This document shows positions 44,406-53,531 of a stretch of DNA of 61,970 bases, piece by piece. The notes under the pieces are model-generated. The model ran no database searches, had not been told where the DNA came from, and worked only from the letters and a program-made list of their open reading frames with translations. The number at the start of each line of letters is the position of its first letter. Positions within the stretch are counted from its first letter, which is position 1. Source of the DNA: Polaromonas sp. (GTDB lineage: Bacteria > Pseudomonadota > Gammaproteobacteria > Burkholderiales > Burkholderiaceae_C); contig NZ_JAUXUP010000012.1 of assembly GCF_030680935.1 (NCBI RefSeq), forward strand, positions 1 through 61,970, given 5' to 3'. Both the position numbers and the translations under genes were made by a program.

Positions 44406-45152
44406 ATGTACAAACTTGTGCTCATCCGCCACGGCGAATCAACCTGGAACCTGGACAACCGCTTCACCGGCTGGACCGACGTGGACCTGACCCCCACCGG
44501 CGTGCAGCAGGCCAAACAGGCCGGCCAGCTGCTCAAAAACGAGGGGTATGACTTTGATTTGGCCTACACCAGCGTGCTCAAGCGCGCCACGCGCACCTTG
44601 TGGCACACGCTCGATGAGATGGACCGCACCTGGCTGCCGGTGGTGCACAGCTGGCGCCTGAACGAGCGGCACTACGGTGCCCTGCAAGGCCTGAACAAGA
44701 CCGAGACCGCCAAAAAATACGGCGACGACCAGGTGCTGGTCTGGCGCCGGAGCTACGACACGCCGCCACCAGCGCTGGCTGCGGACGATGCGCGCAGCGA
44801 GCGCAGCGACCGGCGTTACGCCAAATTGCGGCCCGAAGAGGTGCCACTGACCGAATGCCTGAAAGACACGGTCGAGCGGGTTCTGCCGTTCTGGAATGAG
44901 GCCATGGCGCCAGCCATACGGGCTGGCAAGCGCGTGGTGGTGGCGGCCCACGGCAACTCCATACGAGCGCTGGTCAAATACCTGGACAACATTGCCGATG
45001 CAGACATTGTTGGCCTGAACATTCCCAACGGCATTCCGCTGGTGTACGAGCTCGATGCCGATCTCAAGCCGATTCGTCACTACTACCTTGGCGACAGCAG
45101 TGCCATCGCCAAGGCACAGGCCGCTGTCGCCGCGCAAGGCAAGGCCGCCTGA
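44406..45152 (+). CDS. gpmA: 2,3-bisphosphoglycerate-dependent phosphoglycerate mutase
   Basis: The 248-residue glycolytic enzyme interconverts 2- and 3-phosphoglycerate. It begins [14 protein letters not shown] with the phosphorylated His, then [37 protein letters not shown] and [15 protein letters not shown] with the second catalytic His. The family start MYKLVL selects the ATG at 44406 over an ATG two codons earlier. Confidence 0.95.
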   Translation: MYKLVLIRHGESTWNLDNRFTGWTDVDLTPTGVQQAKQAGQLLKNEGYDFDLAYTSVLKRATRTLWHTLDEMDRTWLPVVHSWRLNERHYGALQGLNKTETAKKYGDDQVLVWRRSYDTPPPALAADDARSERSDRRYAKLRPEEVPLTECLKDTVERVLPFWNEAMAPAIRAGKRVVVAAHGNSIRALVKYLDNIADADIVGLNIPNGIPLVYELDADLKPIRHYYLGDSSAIAKAQAAVAAQGKAA

Positions 45153-45198
45153 ACAGGAGGTCCGACGGAGTGTCAAGCGCAGGTAAAGCCAGCTACTT

Positions 45199-45300
45199 TT
45201 TAGAACAATTTCACGCTACCGCGCCCGGTTGCCAGAAAGTAGCCCACAGAGGCGGGAACTGTTGCCCGGGGCCTTTCTCCAAGGTGTATATTGTTCTAAA
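45199..45300. promoter_or_regulatory. Separated inverted repeat in the gpmA-protease gap
   Basis: TTTAGAACAAT at 45199-45209 recurs exactly as its complement ATTGTTCTAAA at 45290-45300, 80 bp apart. A short hairpin CGCCA/TGGCG follows at 45312-45327, just before the protease ribosome site GAGGG. The two half-sites could bind a dimeric regulator in a loop or be ends of a small transcript; no known site fits. Confidence 0.4.
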
Positions 45301-45340
45301 TGTGTGACAACCGCCAAAAATCTGGCGAATGAGGGTACCT

Positions 45341-46777
45341 ATGGGTCAGAAACTTAAAATTGCCGGCTGGATTTCCATCGGCGCCGTGGCCGGTGCCCTG
45401 ACCACTGTTCAATTGCAGGCCGTGGCCCGGGGTGGCTTGGCCCCCTTGCCGCTGGAAGAGTTGCAACAGCTGGCCGCCGTGTTTGGCATGGTCAAGACCG
45501 ATTATGTCGAAGCGGTGGACGAGAAAAAACTCATCACCGACGCGATCTCCGGCATGGTTGCCAGTCTGGACCCGCACTCGGTGTATTTCGACAAAAAATC
45601 GTTCAAGGAATTCCGCGAAGGCACCAGCGGGCGTTTTGTCGGCGTCGGCATTGAAATCTCGCAGGAAGACGGGCTGGTCAAGGTGGTGTCTCCGATTGAA
45701 GGCTCACCCGCCGACCGTGCCGGCCTCAAGCCCAACGACCTGATCACCAGGATTGACGACACCGCCGTCAAGGGCCTGAGCCTGAACGAGGCCGTCAAAA
45801 AAATGCGCGGCGAGCCCAAGACCAAGGTCGTGCTGATGATCTTCCGCAAGGATGAGAACCGCACTTTCCCGGTGACCATCACACGCGAGGAAATACGAAC
45901 CCAGTCGGTACGTGGCAAGGTTATTGAGCCGGGTTATGCCTGGATTCGCCTGAGCCAGTTCCAGGAACGCACGGTCGATGATTTCGTCGCCAGGCTCGAA
46001 CAGATCTACAAGCAGGAGCCCAACCTCAAAGGCCTGGTGCTGGACTTGCGCAATGACCCCGGTGGCCTGCTTGATGCCGCAGTGGCCGTGTCTGCCGCCT
46101 TCCTGCCAGAAAACGTCACCGTTGTATCGACCGACGGCCAGCTGGCTGAAAGCAAATTCACCTACAAGGCTGCACCTGAGTTTTACCAGCGGCGCAGTGC
46201 CGCCGACCCGCTCAAACGCCTGCCTGCCGCGATCAAGAACGTGCCCCTGGTGGTACTCGTCAACGAAGGCTCGGCATCGGCCAGCGAAATTGTGGCCGGC
46301 GCCCTGCAGGACTACAAACGCGCCACCATCATGGGCAACCAGACTTTCGGCAAGGGTTCGGTGCAAACCGTGCGTCCGCTCGGCCCCGACACCGGCCTGA
46401 AGCTCACCACCGCGCGTTATTTCACGCCCAGCGGCAAGTCGATCCAGGCCAAAGGCATCGTGCCCGACGTGCTGGTGGATGACACCGCCGAAGGCAGCCC
46501 GTTCGCAGCCCTGCGTACGCGTGAAGCCGACCTTGAGAAACACCTAGCCAGTGGCCAGGGTGCCGAGGTCAAGGACCCGGGCCGTGAAAAAGCCCGCGAA
46601 GAAGCGCTCAAACGGCTGGAAGAAGAGTCGAAAAAGAGCCCTGAGCAGCGTCGCCCGCCCGAGTTTGGCAGCGACAAGGATTTCCAGCTGGCTCAAGCCA
46701 TCAACAAGCTCAAAGGCCGTCCGGTGCTGATCAGCAAAACCATTGTTGAGCGCAAGGAAGAGAAGAAAGAAAACTGA
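45341..46777 (+). CDS. S41 family C-terminal processing peptidase (CtpA type)
   Basis: The 478-residue periplasmic serine protease has an N-terminal membrane anchor/signal (IAGWISIGAVAGALTTVQL), a Tsp N-terminal region, a PDZ domain (about 90-165: GIEISQEDGLVKVVSPIEGSP) and the S41 core. The catalytic Ser is in VNEGSASASEIVAGAL and the Lys in NQTFGKGSVQ. ATG at 45341 with GAGGG upstream is preferred to one four codons earlier. The tail is Lys/Glu rich. It trims C-termini of envelope proteins; targets are unknown. Confidence 0.92.
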   Translation: MGQKLKIAGWISIGAVAGALTTVQLQAVARGGLAPLPLEELQQLAAVFGMVKTDYVEAVDEKKLITDAISGMVASLDPHSVYFDKKSFKEFREGTSGRFVGVGIEISQEDGLVKVVSPIEGSPADRAGLKPNDLITRIDDTAVKGLSLNEAVKKMRGEPKTKVVLMIFRKDENRTFPVTITREEIRTQSVRGKVIEPGYAWIRLSQFQERTVDDFVARLEQIYKQEPNLKGLVLDLRNDPGGLLDAAVAVSAAFLPENVTVVSTDGQLAESKFTYKAAPEFYQRRSAADPLKRLPAAIKNVPLVVLVNEGSASASEIVAGALQDYKRATIMGNQTFGKGSVQTVRPLGPDTGLKLTTARYFTPSGKSIQAKGIVPDVLVDDTAEGSPFAALRTREADLEKHLASGQGAEVKDPGREKAREEALKRLEEESKKSPEQRRPPEFGSDKDFQLAQAINKLKGRPVLISKTIVERKEEKKEN

Positions 46778-46827
46778 GTAGCGCCAAGCCCGTGGCCAGC
46801 TGCTGGTCACCCGGCAATGGCCGCCCC

Positions 46828-47589
46828 ATGAACGACACCCAGCTGCTGCGCTACTCGCGCCATATCCTGCTTGATGAAATCGGCGTAGAGGGCCAGACCA
46901 AGCTGCTTGCCGCCCGGGTGCTGATGGTGGGCGCTGGTGGTCTGGGTTGTGCTGCCGCACTTTACCTGGGCAGCGCTGGGGTGGGTCGTATCACCATCGT
47001 GGATGACGACCGGGTGGACAGTACCAACCTGCAACGGCAAATTGCACACACGCTGGCGCGCGTCGGGCAGTTCAAGGCCCTGTCGGTGCAGCAAGCCATT
47101 GCGGCCATCAACCCCGACGTGGAAGTGATCCCCCTGACCCTGCGCGCCAATGCGGCGGTGCTCGACGAGCAGTTGCCCTCCTGCGATCTGGTGCTCGATT
47201 GCAGCGACAACTTCGCCACCCGCCAGGCCATCAATGCCGCCTGTGTCCGGCACCAGAAGCCCCTGGTTTCAGGTGCGGCCATTCGTTTTGACGGCCAGGT
47301 GGCGGTGTTTCAGCCCGGCAAGTCCGATTCGCCCTGTTACGCCTGCGTGTTTCCTCCTGCAGAAGAGGTGCAGGAGGCGCAATGCGCCAGCATGGGCGTG
47401 TTTGCGCCCCTGGTCGGCATCATCGGAACCCTGCAGGCCGCGGAGGCGCTGAAGTTGTTGTGCGGGATAGGCAAGCCCCTGACCGGCCGGCTCATGATGC
47501 TGGAGGCACGCTGTATGGAATGGCAAGAAGTGCGTATTGCCCGCGCGCCACTTTGCCCGGTGTGTGGCCCCGCTGCCGCAGCAAGCTGA
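46828..47589 (+). CDS. MoeB/ThiF-type adenylyltransferase (E1-like)
   Basis: The 253-residue enzyme adenylates the C-terminal Gly-Gly of a sulfur carrier (MoaD or ThiS). Motifs: RYSRHILLDEIGVEGQ, the nucleotide loop VGAGGLGCAAALYLGSAGV, VDDDRVDSTNLQRQI and DNFATRQAIN. Zinc is bound by the CYAC and CPVC pairs. The length matches MoeB (about 249) rather than longer fused forms. ATG at 46828 fits the family start MNDTQLLRYSRH. A molybdopterin enzyme lies at 32.5 kb, but both carriers are equally possible. Confidence 0.88.
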   Translation: MNDTQLLRYSRHILLDEIGVEGQTKLLAARVLMVGAGGLGCAAALYLGSAGVGRITIVDDDRVDSTNLQRQIAHTLARVGQFKALSVQQAIAAINPDVEVIPLTLRANAAVLDEQLPSCDLVLDCSDNFATRQAINAACVRHQKPLVSGAAIRFDGQVAVFQPGKSDSPCYACVFPPAEEVQEAQCASMGVFAPLVGIIGTLQAAEALKLLCGIGKPLTGRLMMLEARCMEWQEVRIARAPLCPVCGPAAAAS

Positions 47590-47597
47590 CGCCCCGC

Positions 47598-49652
47598 CTA
47601 TTTGGTTGATGGGGCAGGTGTCGCAGCGCCCGGTTTTTCAGGCGGTTTGACAGGGCTGGCCTGGGCCAGAACGCGCTCGCAATCCGCGTCTTTGCCAGGG
47701 CCGGTTTCCACCGTGGCAGCCAGGGCCAGCAGGGGGTTGATGGCACCCAGCAAAAGCGCGATACCCGCCCGCCCGGCCAGCGCACCTTTGTCCGGGCCGG
47801 CTGAAGGCCTGGAAAACGTCCCCCCAATCCTCAAAGGCGAACGCAGACTCAAAATGCTGACGTCTTTGGGCTGTGGATACAGGATCAAATCCAGTGTTTC
47901 GTCGGCCAGGCTGATTTCCCCATTGCCGTTGATCACGGTGTCCGAGGTGTCCAGCAAGATGGCGCGGCTGCTCATCAGGCCCTGCTTCACGTCAAATGCA
48001 GCGGCAGCACAGCGCAGGCGCACGTTGCGGTCGCCGCCCGCCAGAAACTTGATGATCTCGCCGCCATCGAGACCCATGAACTCCAGCAAGATATTGCTGA
48101 CCTCACCACGGCCCATCAGCAGGGCCACGGTGCCGGACGATGAGCCCAGGATCTGCGCGCCTGAGTTGCCCCGGCCAGCCAGATCAATCCGGCCGTTGAG
48201 CTTGCCCAGGCTGCCCTCGGTGCGCTCTATGCGCGGAAACAGCTGGTTCAGCTGCAGCAGGCGAGCTTCCAGCCTGGCTTGCACCGCCGCCGGCTTGGTG
48301 TTGGCATCGATCCGGATCAATCCCGCAAGCCGGCCACCAGCCAGCCCCAGATCGAGCGGGTCGAGTTGCAGCACACCGCCTTTCAGGTTGATGTGGGTAT
48401 TGATGCTGTCCAGCGGAAAAGCCCGGGAGTTCCGGACCTGCACGGCCTTGAACCAGACGTCGGCATCCATGGTTTTGAGCCGGTCAAAATCAAGGGTGGC
48501 CGCCGGCAGCACTTTGCCAGCCGGTTGCACTTGTTTGGCAGCCGATGACGAGCCCGCCTTGGCCACGGTTTTGGTAGTGGTGCGCGATCCGCCTGTGGGC
48601 ACACCTATCAGCGGCGCCAGATCGTCGAAATCCAGCGACTTCGATTGCAGTTTGCCCGACAGCAGGGACAGCGCGCCGGAGGTGTCGTAAGCCAGGTCGC
48701 CAGACAGGTCAGACTCGCCCAGGCGGCCTTGTATGGCGCCCACTTTCCAGACCTCGCCCTGCTTGCCCAGGTGGCCGCGCAAAGCATAGGGCGGTGTGTC
48801 GGGCAACACCACCTTGAGCAGGTTGTACAAGTCGGCCAGTGTGCGTCCCTTCAGGTCGAACTTGACGTCCAGGCCGTCCAGTGCGCCCAGGTTGCCAATG
48901 CTGCCTTTGGCCTGCAAGCTGGTGCGACCGGCACTGGCTTTGACCTCCACTGGAAAAGGGTGGGTCTGGGTGCCGCTGAGCTGCAACACGCTGCCGGTGC
49001 GCCCTTCGGCCACAAAGGCCTCCTTTTTCCAGCTGCCTTTGGCTTTGAAACTCAGTGGCAGATCCTGCGCGCCCGCTTTTGCCGGATCTTGATCAGGGCT
49101 GCTGCCAGCAATACCAAACTCTGTCTTGATGTCTGCGCCCTGCGCCTGCGCCAGATAATGGAGCACCCCCTGGTCCACCAGCAGCTGGTCAATAACCGGG
49201 ACTGTTCCCGTGTCCGAAGTGTCTTTGCCCAGCGCCCAGGTGCGCCGACCATCCGGCATGATCTGCAGGCCCAGCAAGGGCTGCTTCAGGCTGATGCGCG
49301 GCAGGATCACCTGCCCGCGCAACAGCGGCCACAAACGGATATCGAATTCAGCCGACTCGGCCTTGACGAGATAGGGGTCACGCGCCCAGGACGGGTTGGC
49401 AAATTCAACACCATCGGCCAGTACCGTGACAGTGCGGCCGAGCTTGACATCCAGTCGACGGGTAATCTCAAAAGTCCTGCCGGTGCGCTCGCTGACATAC
49501 CGGTTCACCGGGCCGCGCAACCAGTCCCAGGGAAAGAACAGCCCCAGTAATACCAAGGCTAAAACCACGCTACCCAAGGCCAGCAACACAACGCGCCAGC
49601 GCCGGGCGGAGAAGCGAACGGCGGCGCTGGGGGGGGGATTCAAAACAGGCAT
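47598..49652 (-). CDS. AsmA family envelope protein
   Basis: The 684-residue protein has one N-terminal membrane anchor (VVLLALGSVVLALVLLGLFF, residues about 20-40), then the AsmA entry region (RYVSERTGRTFEITRRLDVKLGR) and a long beta-rich periplasmic body. The C-terminal AsmA_2 block has GSLGKLNGRIDLAGRGNSG and LMGRGEVSNILLEFMGLDG. AsmA-like proteins are thought to move phospholipids to the outer membrane. It converges with moeB (8 bp between stops) and is divergent from the receiver gene. Confidence 0.87.
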   Translation of the reverse strand: MPVLNPPPSAAVRFSARRWRVVLLALGSVVLALVLLGLFFPWDWLRGPVNRYVSERTGRTFEITRRLDVKLGRTVTVLADGVEFANPSWARDPYLVKAESAEFDIRLWPLLRGQVILPRISLKQPLLGLQIMPDGRRTWALGKDTSDTGTVPVIDQLLVDQGVLHYLAQAQGADIKTEFGIAGSSPDQDPAKAGAQDLPLSFKAKGSWKKEAFVAEGRTGSVLQLSGTQTHPFPVEVKASAGRTSLQAKGSIGNLGALDGLDVKFDLKGRTLADLYNLLKVVLPDTPPYALRGHLGKQGEVWKVGAIQGRLGESDLSGDLAYDTSGALSLLSGKLQSKSLDFDDLAPLIGVPTGGSRTTTKTVAKAGSSSAAKQVQPAGKVLPAATLDFDRLKTMDADVWFKAVQVRNSRAFPLDSINTHINLKGGVLQLDPLDLGLAGGRLAGLIRIDANTKPAAVQARLEARLLQLNQLFPRIERTEGSLGKLNGRIDLAGRGNSGAQILGSSSGTVALLMGRGEVSNILLEFMGLDGGEIIKFLAGGDRNVRLRCAAAAFDVKQGLMSSRAILLDTSDTVINGNGEISLADETLDLILYPQPKDVSILSLRSPLRIGGTFSRPSAGPDKGALAGRAGIALLLGAINPLLALAATVETGPGKDADCERVLAQASPVKPPEKPGAATPAPSTK

Positions 49653-49981
49653 AGCAGGCCTCGGTAGAAGGACCAGGTCGAGTCAATCACGGGGGTATCG
49701 GTCCCGGCCTTGGCGCGAAAGGCGGAAATCCACCCAAAATTCAGTATCCGGGTGTAAGTGTGATGAAACCGTGGGCCAGTGCCACCGAGAACTGTCAGCG
49801 TGTGCCTACAGCTCGAAGGCCGTAGGCAATGTCCTACGCCGACGACTCCCCTACCCTGTCAGAATGAATCGAAGAGTACAGATACATTAGTTAACAGATT
49901 TGGACCACACGGTTAATCGACCGTCGAAAACATACCAAACAAGCTGCCGACACCAGCGTTTCAAACCGGGATTGAAGCTCA
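49653..49981. promoter_or_regulatory. Divergent intergenic region between the AsmA and receiver genes
   Basis: The 329-bp gap serves two divergent genes, so it should contain both promoters. I see no ORF. It holds alternative hairpins: TGCCTAC (49803-49809) pairs with GTAGGCA (49822-49828), while GTAGG (49822-49826) can instead pair with CCTAC (49833-49837). A further ACGGT/ACCGT inverted repeat lies at 49909-49924, near the receiver start. No sigma-70 pair was clear. Confidence 0.4.
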
Positions 49982-50377
49982 GTGGGACTCAGAACTTATA
50001 TCGTTGAAGACAATGCCACCATCCGGGACAATCTCCTGGCGACGCTGGAAGAGCTGGCTGGCATTGAGCCCGTCGGTACCGCAGAGGCTGAAAACGAGGG
50101 CAAGGCGTGGCTGGTGGCGCACGCAGAACAATGGGACCTGGCCATTGTGGACCTGTTCCTCAAGCAGGGCAGCGGCCTCGGGGTGCTGGAGGCCTGCCGC
50201 GACCGCAAGCCGCACCAGAAGGTCATCGTGCTGAGCAACTACGCCACCGCCGATATCCGCAAACGTTGCGCGCAACTCGGCGTCGATGCGGTCTTCGACA
50301 AATCCAATGAAATTGAAGCGCTGATTGATTACTGCATTGCGCGGGGCAGTACCCATACCGCCCCTTCAGGCGTCTGA
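49982..50377 (+). CDS. Single-domain response regulator (receiver only)
   Basis: The 131-residue protein is a CheY-like receiver with the acidic pair Glu9-Asp10 in YIVEDNATIRDNL, phosphorylation site Asp57 (LAIVDLFLKQGSG), Ser85 in VLSNYA and Lys106 in VFDKSNE. There is no output domain. The GTG start is the only one before the first strand. It converges with the NarL-type regulator gene (41 bp between stops). A likely role is a phosphate sink or relay for the nearby histidine kinase. Confidence 0.87.
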   Translation: MGLRTYIVEDNATIRDNLLATLEELAGIEPVGTAEAENEGKAWLVAHAEQWDLAIVDLFLKQGSGLGVLEACRDRKPHQKVIVLSNYATADIRKRCAQLGVDAVFDKSNEIEALIDYCIARGSTHTAPSGV

Positions 50378-50417
50378 CGCTTGCGGCTGGGGCCTTTGTG
50401 CAGACTCCTGGGCCTGT

Positions 50418-51050
50418 TTAATCGATCAGCTTGTTTTTCAAGGCGTAATACGTGAGGTCGCTGTTCGATGCCAGGCTCATTTTTTCCATCACCCGGGTTC
50501 TGTAGGTGCTGACGGTCTTCACGCTCAGCGACAGCGCCTTGGCGATGTCGCCTGCGGTCTCGCCCTTGGCCAGTTTCAGAAAAACCTGAAACTCGCGTTC
50601 GGAAAGCTGTTCATGCGGTGTTGCGTCATTCTTGCGGTTCAGTTGCTGCGCCAGCAACTCTGCCACCGCTGGCGTGATGTAGCGTTTACCCAGCGAGATC
50701 ACGCGGATGGCGTTGACGATCTCCATCGGATCGCACTCCTTGTTCAGGTAACCACTGGCACCCTGCCGGATCAGGTTGACCGCGTAGTGCTCTTCGGGGT
50801 AACCGCTGAGAATCAGGATGCCGACATCCGGCGCCTTGGCACGAATCATGGCCAGTGCATCGATGCCGCTTTGGCCGGGCATCGAAAGGTCCATCACCAG
50901 AATGTCAAGCTCCACGTTGCGCACCAGATCAATGGCCTCGCGTCCGCTGGCGGCCTCACCTACCACGCGCAAATCCACCTGGTCGGAAAAGAACTGTTTG
51001 AGCCCTGAACGCACGATGGCATGGTCGTCCACAATCCCGATTTTGATCAT
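50418..51050 (-). CDS. NarL/FixJ family response regulator
   Basis: The 210-residue regulator has a receiver domain (Asp8, Asp9, phosphorylation at Asp54 in LVMDLSMPGQSG, Lys in YLNKE) and a LuxR-type HTH: LSEREFQVFLKLAKGETAGDIAKALSLSVKTVSTYRTRVMEKM (about residues 147-190). ATG at 51050 has AGGA 8 nt upstream; a much longer frame crosses the divergent kinase gene and is not real. It is divergent from the histidine kinase, which is presumably its partner. Targets unknown. Confidence 0.92.
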   Translation of the reverse strand: MIKIGIVDDHAIVRSGLKQFFSDQVDLRVVGEAASGREAIDLVRNVELDILVMDLSMPGQSGIDALAMIRAKAPDVGILILSGYPEEHYAVNLIRQGASGYLNKECDPMEIVNAIRVISLGKRYITPAVAELLAQQLNRKNDATPHEQLSEREFQVFLKLAKGETAGDIAKALSLSVKTVSTYRTRVMEKMSLASNSDLTYYALKNKLID

Positions 51051-51182
51051 TTCATGTCCTCCAAAATATGGTGAGCGCCGCCACACGGCACAATGTATCA
51101 ACACCAGAGCACTCCATCGCGGGCCCTGGATTTCTTTAGCGATTATTGACGAATTATTGACTGAATACGGCCGGAGATCTCG

Positions 51183-52523
51183 ATGAGATGGTTTGCAATA
51201 CCCAAAATGGCCATCAGCCTGCCTCTGGCGGTGCTGGCGGCGATCATTTTGATTTCCATCAACGAAGCCGGATTTCGTCTGTCCAGCCAGGCCACCGCCA
51301 ACATCAAGGAGGCCCAGGCCACGCGTGCCGCCGTGAACCGGCTGCTGCAGCACATGCTGGACGCAGAAACCGGGCAGCGCGGCTATCTGCTGACCGGCGA
51401 CCCGCAGTACCTGACGCCTTACGACGTCGCCACCAGCGACATCAACCAGACCCTCGACACCCTGCGCCGGCATTACGCGCCTCACACGGATGAGCTGGCC
51501 GAGTTTGGCGCCTTGTCGAGAAACGTCTCGCGAAAACTCGCCGAGATGGACCTGAGTGTGCGCATGCGCAAGCAGGGCAACGAGGAAGCCTGGAAGTTTG
51601 TACTGACCACCGATGTCGGGCTGGAACAGATGATTGCTGTTCGCAGCCAGATCGACAAACTGGTGCAGGCCAGCAACAACAAGATGGGCGTGGCTCAGGC
51701 GCAGATCGACAGGTCCCTGCAAATGGGGCGCTTTGGCATTGCCGGAGTCACGCTGGCTGGCCTGCTGGCGTTTTACATGTATTTGCGACAAACGCGGGCC
51801 TTGCTTGAGGCAGGAAGGCGAGAGCAGGACGCGCTTCAGCGCGAGCGCGACCGGCTGGACAAGGAGGTGCGCGACCGCACCGCCACGCTGGCTGAGCTGG
51901 CCACGCATTTGCAGGATGTGCGCGAGGACGAGCGCGGCCACCTGGCGCGGGAGCTGCACGATGAACTCGGCGCCCTGCTGACAGCGGCCAAGCTGGATGT
52001 GGCCCGCATCAAGTCGCGCCTGGGCGAAATCTCACCGGAAGCCAATGAGCGCATACAACACCTGATAGAAACGCTGAACAGCGGCATTGCGCTGAAGCGC
52101 CGGATCGTAGAGGATTTGCGTCCCTCATCGCTGTCCAACCTGGGGCTGGTGGCGTCGCTGGAAATTCTGGCGCGCGAATTCGAAGACCGCTCCGGCCTGA
52201 GTATCACCACCGATCTGGAGATGGTGGAGCTGGACGACTCGGCCCAGCTCACGGTTTACCGCCTGGTCCAGGAGTCACTGACCAACATGGGCAAATACGC
52301 TGAAGCGCGCCAGGCCGACATCAGCCTGCATGACTTTGAGGGCTACATTTCGGTGACAGTCAAGGACGATGGGGGCGGTTTTGACACCACGCAACTCAAG
52401 GCGTCCGGCCATGGTTTGGCCGGCATGAAGCACCGGGTTGAGGCAGCTGGCGGACGCCTGAGCATCAGCTCAGAACCCGGGCAAGGCACGACGATCTCTG
52501 CGGTGCTGCCAAAGACGCTGTAG
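51183..52523 (+). CDS. CHASE3-domain sensor histidine kinase (NarX/HisKA_3 type)
   Basis: The 446-residue kinase has two membrane segments (residues about 10-26 and 184-202) around a periplasmic CHASE3 domain with the signature DAETGQRGYLLTGDPQYL. A coiled coil (205-240) leads to a HisKA_3 dimerisation domain with the phosphorylated His259 in RELHDELGALL, and an HATPase with ESLTNMGKYA (N box), DDGGGFD (G1) and GHGLAGMKHR (G2). The divergent NarL regulator, 132 bp away, is the expected partner. The signal sensed is unknown. Confidence 0.92.
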   Translation: MRWFAIPKMAISLPLAVLAAIILISINEAGFRLSSQATANIKEAQATRAAVNRLLQHMLDAETGQRGYLLTGDPQYLTPYDVATSDINQTLDTLRRHYAPHTDELAEFGALSRNVSRKLAEMDLSVRMRKQGNEEAWKFVLTTDVGLEQMIAVRSQIDKLVQASNNKMGVAQAQIDRSLQMGRFGIAGVTLAGLLAFYMYLRQTRALLEAGRREQDALQRERDRLDKEVRDRTATLAELATHLQDVREDERGHLARELHDELGALLTAAKLDVARIKSRLGEISPEANERIQHLIETLNSGIALKRRIVEDLRPSSLSNLGLVASLEILAREFEDRSGLSITTDLEMVELDDSAQLTVYRLVQESLTNMGKYAEARQADISLHDFEGYISVTVKDDGGGFDTTQLKASGHGLAGMKHRVEAAGGRLSISSEPGQGTTISAVLPKTL

Positions 52524-52804
52524 CCCCGTCAAGCACTGCGCGCCTGGCACAGGCAAACAGGCAGACCGCGGGCAGACGCCAGCTGGCGGATCAGTTACGC
52601 CACTCCGCGACACCATGCAGCGCTCTCACGGCATGCGCGCCAGGTCGCCCCGTATCGGTGGGGTCCTACAGCGGCTCATCCCGCCCACCGACAGGGGCTC
52701 CCGTCCCTCACCGATGAAGTTTGCCCCGGCATCTTATTAACCTTGCATCAGGTGCTTCAAGAGGGAGCGCCGCATTCAAGGGCAGCGCCCTTCCAGGAGG
52801 AAAC

Positions 52805-52969
52805 ATGCTTCACTATTCCGTCGTATTTCTCGTGATTGCACTGATTGCAGCCGTGTTCGGCTTCGGTGGCATTGCCGCTGGTGCGGTTGAAATCGCCAAG
52901 ATCCTTTTCTTCATATTCGCCGTTATTGCCGTGGTCACCTTCGTGGTTGGCCTGATGAAACGAAACTGA
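52805..52969 (+). CDS. DUF1328 small membrane protein
   Basis: The 54-residue protein has two hydrophobic segments ([20 protein letters not shown] and [20 protein letters not shown]) and a basic end, exactly the DUF1328/YtjA pattern. GGAGG lies 5 nt before the ATG, a very strong ribosome site that fixes the start. It opens a run of small envelope-stress-type genes and is likely induced with them. The 281-bp gap upstream holds inverted repeats TCGGTGGG/CCCACCGA at 52655-52691 but no recognised gene. Confidence 0.85.
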   Translation: MLHYSVVFLVIALIAAVFGFGGIAAGAVEIAKILFFIFAVIAVVTFVVGLMKRN

Positions 52970-53100
52970 GCTGTCAGCACCCGCCAGCCAGGGCTTTCTC
53001 GCAGGCCGTCCTGACTGCCGTGCACAGGCACTGTTTGCCATCTCGGCCCTTACCCTCCATTCGCCCGATGGGCGCTTCGTCATAACCCAAGGAATCCACC

Positions 53101-53499
53101 ATGAAAACAACCGTCTCCAGCACACCTACCCATGATTCCCTGGCAAGTGCCCGCCACTTTTCTGATCAGATGCTGAGCAGCGCCGCCGGGGCGTTGGACA
53201 ACACACGCAACATGGCCAACGACACGCTGAGCCGGGCTGAGGATCAGGTACGCAGCCTGCGCGGCAGCATTGACCCGGTGGTAGACCGTCTGGCCACCCA
53301 AGCGCAAAAACTGGCGCGCCAAAGCCTGGATATTGCATCTGAAGCGAGCGAGCGTGCGCAACGCTCCATGCACCGCTATGCCGATGCAACCACCCGTTAC
53401 GTCGCCAACGAGCCAGTCAAATCGGTTCTGATCGCTGCGGCAGTGGGTGCCGCCGTTGCCCTGTTGGTGGCTACAGCTCGCCAGCGCCACAACCGCTAA
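53101..53499 (+). CDS. DUF883 / ElaB-YqjD-like membrane-anchored protein
   Basis: The 132-residue protein has a long helical, charged N-terminal part (TLSRAEDQVRSLRGSIDPVVDRLA) and a single C-terminal membrane segment after RYVANEPVKSVLIAAAVGAAVALLVA. This layout equals that of YqjD/ElaB, inner-membrane proteins that bind ribosomes in stationary phase. The downstream genes are of the YqjE type, which strengthens the call. Sequence identity to YqjD is low and the function is by analogy. Confidence 0.75.
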   Translation: MKTTVSSTPTHDSLASARHFSDQMLSSAAGALDNTRNMANDTLSRAEDQVRSLRGSIDPVVDRLATQAQKLARQSLDIASEASERAQRSMHRYADATTRYVANEPVKSVLIAAAVGAAVALLVATARQRHNR

Positions 53500-53531
53500 G
53501 TCGTAGCGAATACACACCATAGGGATCATCC

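Noticed and set aside
51050..51959. N-terminal extension of the NarL-type regulator
   Set aside because: The extra 303 codons run antisense through the CHASE3 kinase gene and contain no domain.
52655..52715. Terminator after the histidine kinase
   Set aside because: The inverted repeat TCGGTGGG/CCCACCGA has a 21-nt loop and no T-run, so it was not called as an intrinsic terminator.
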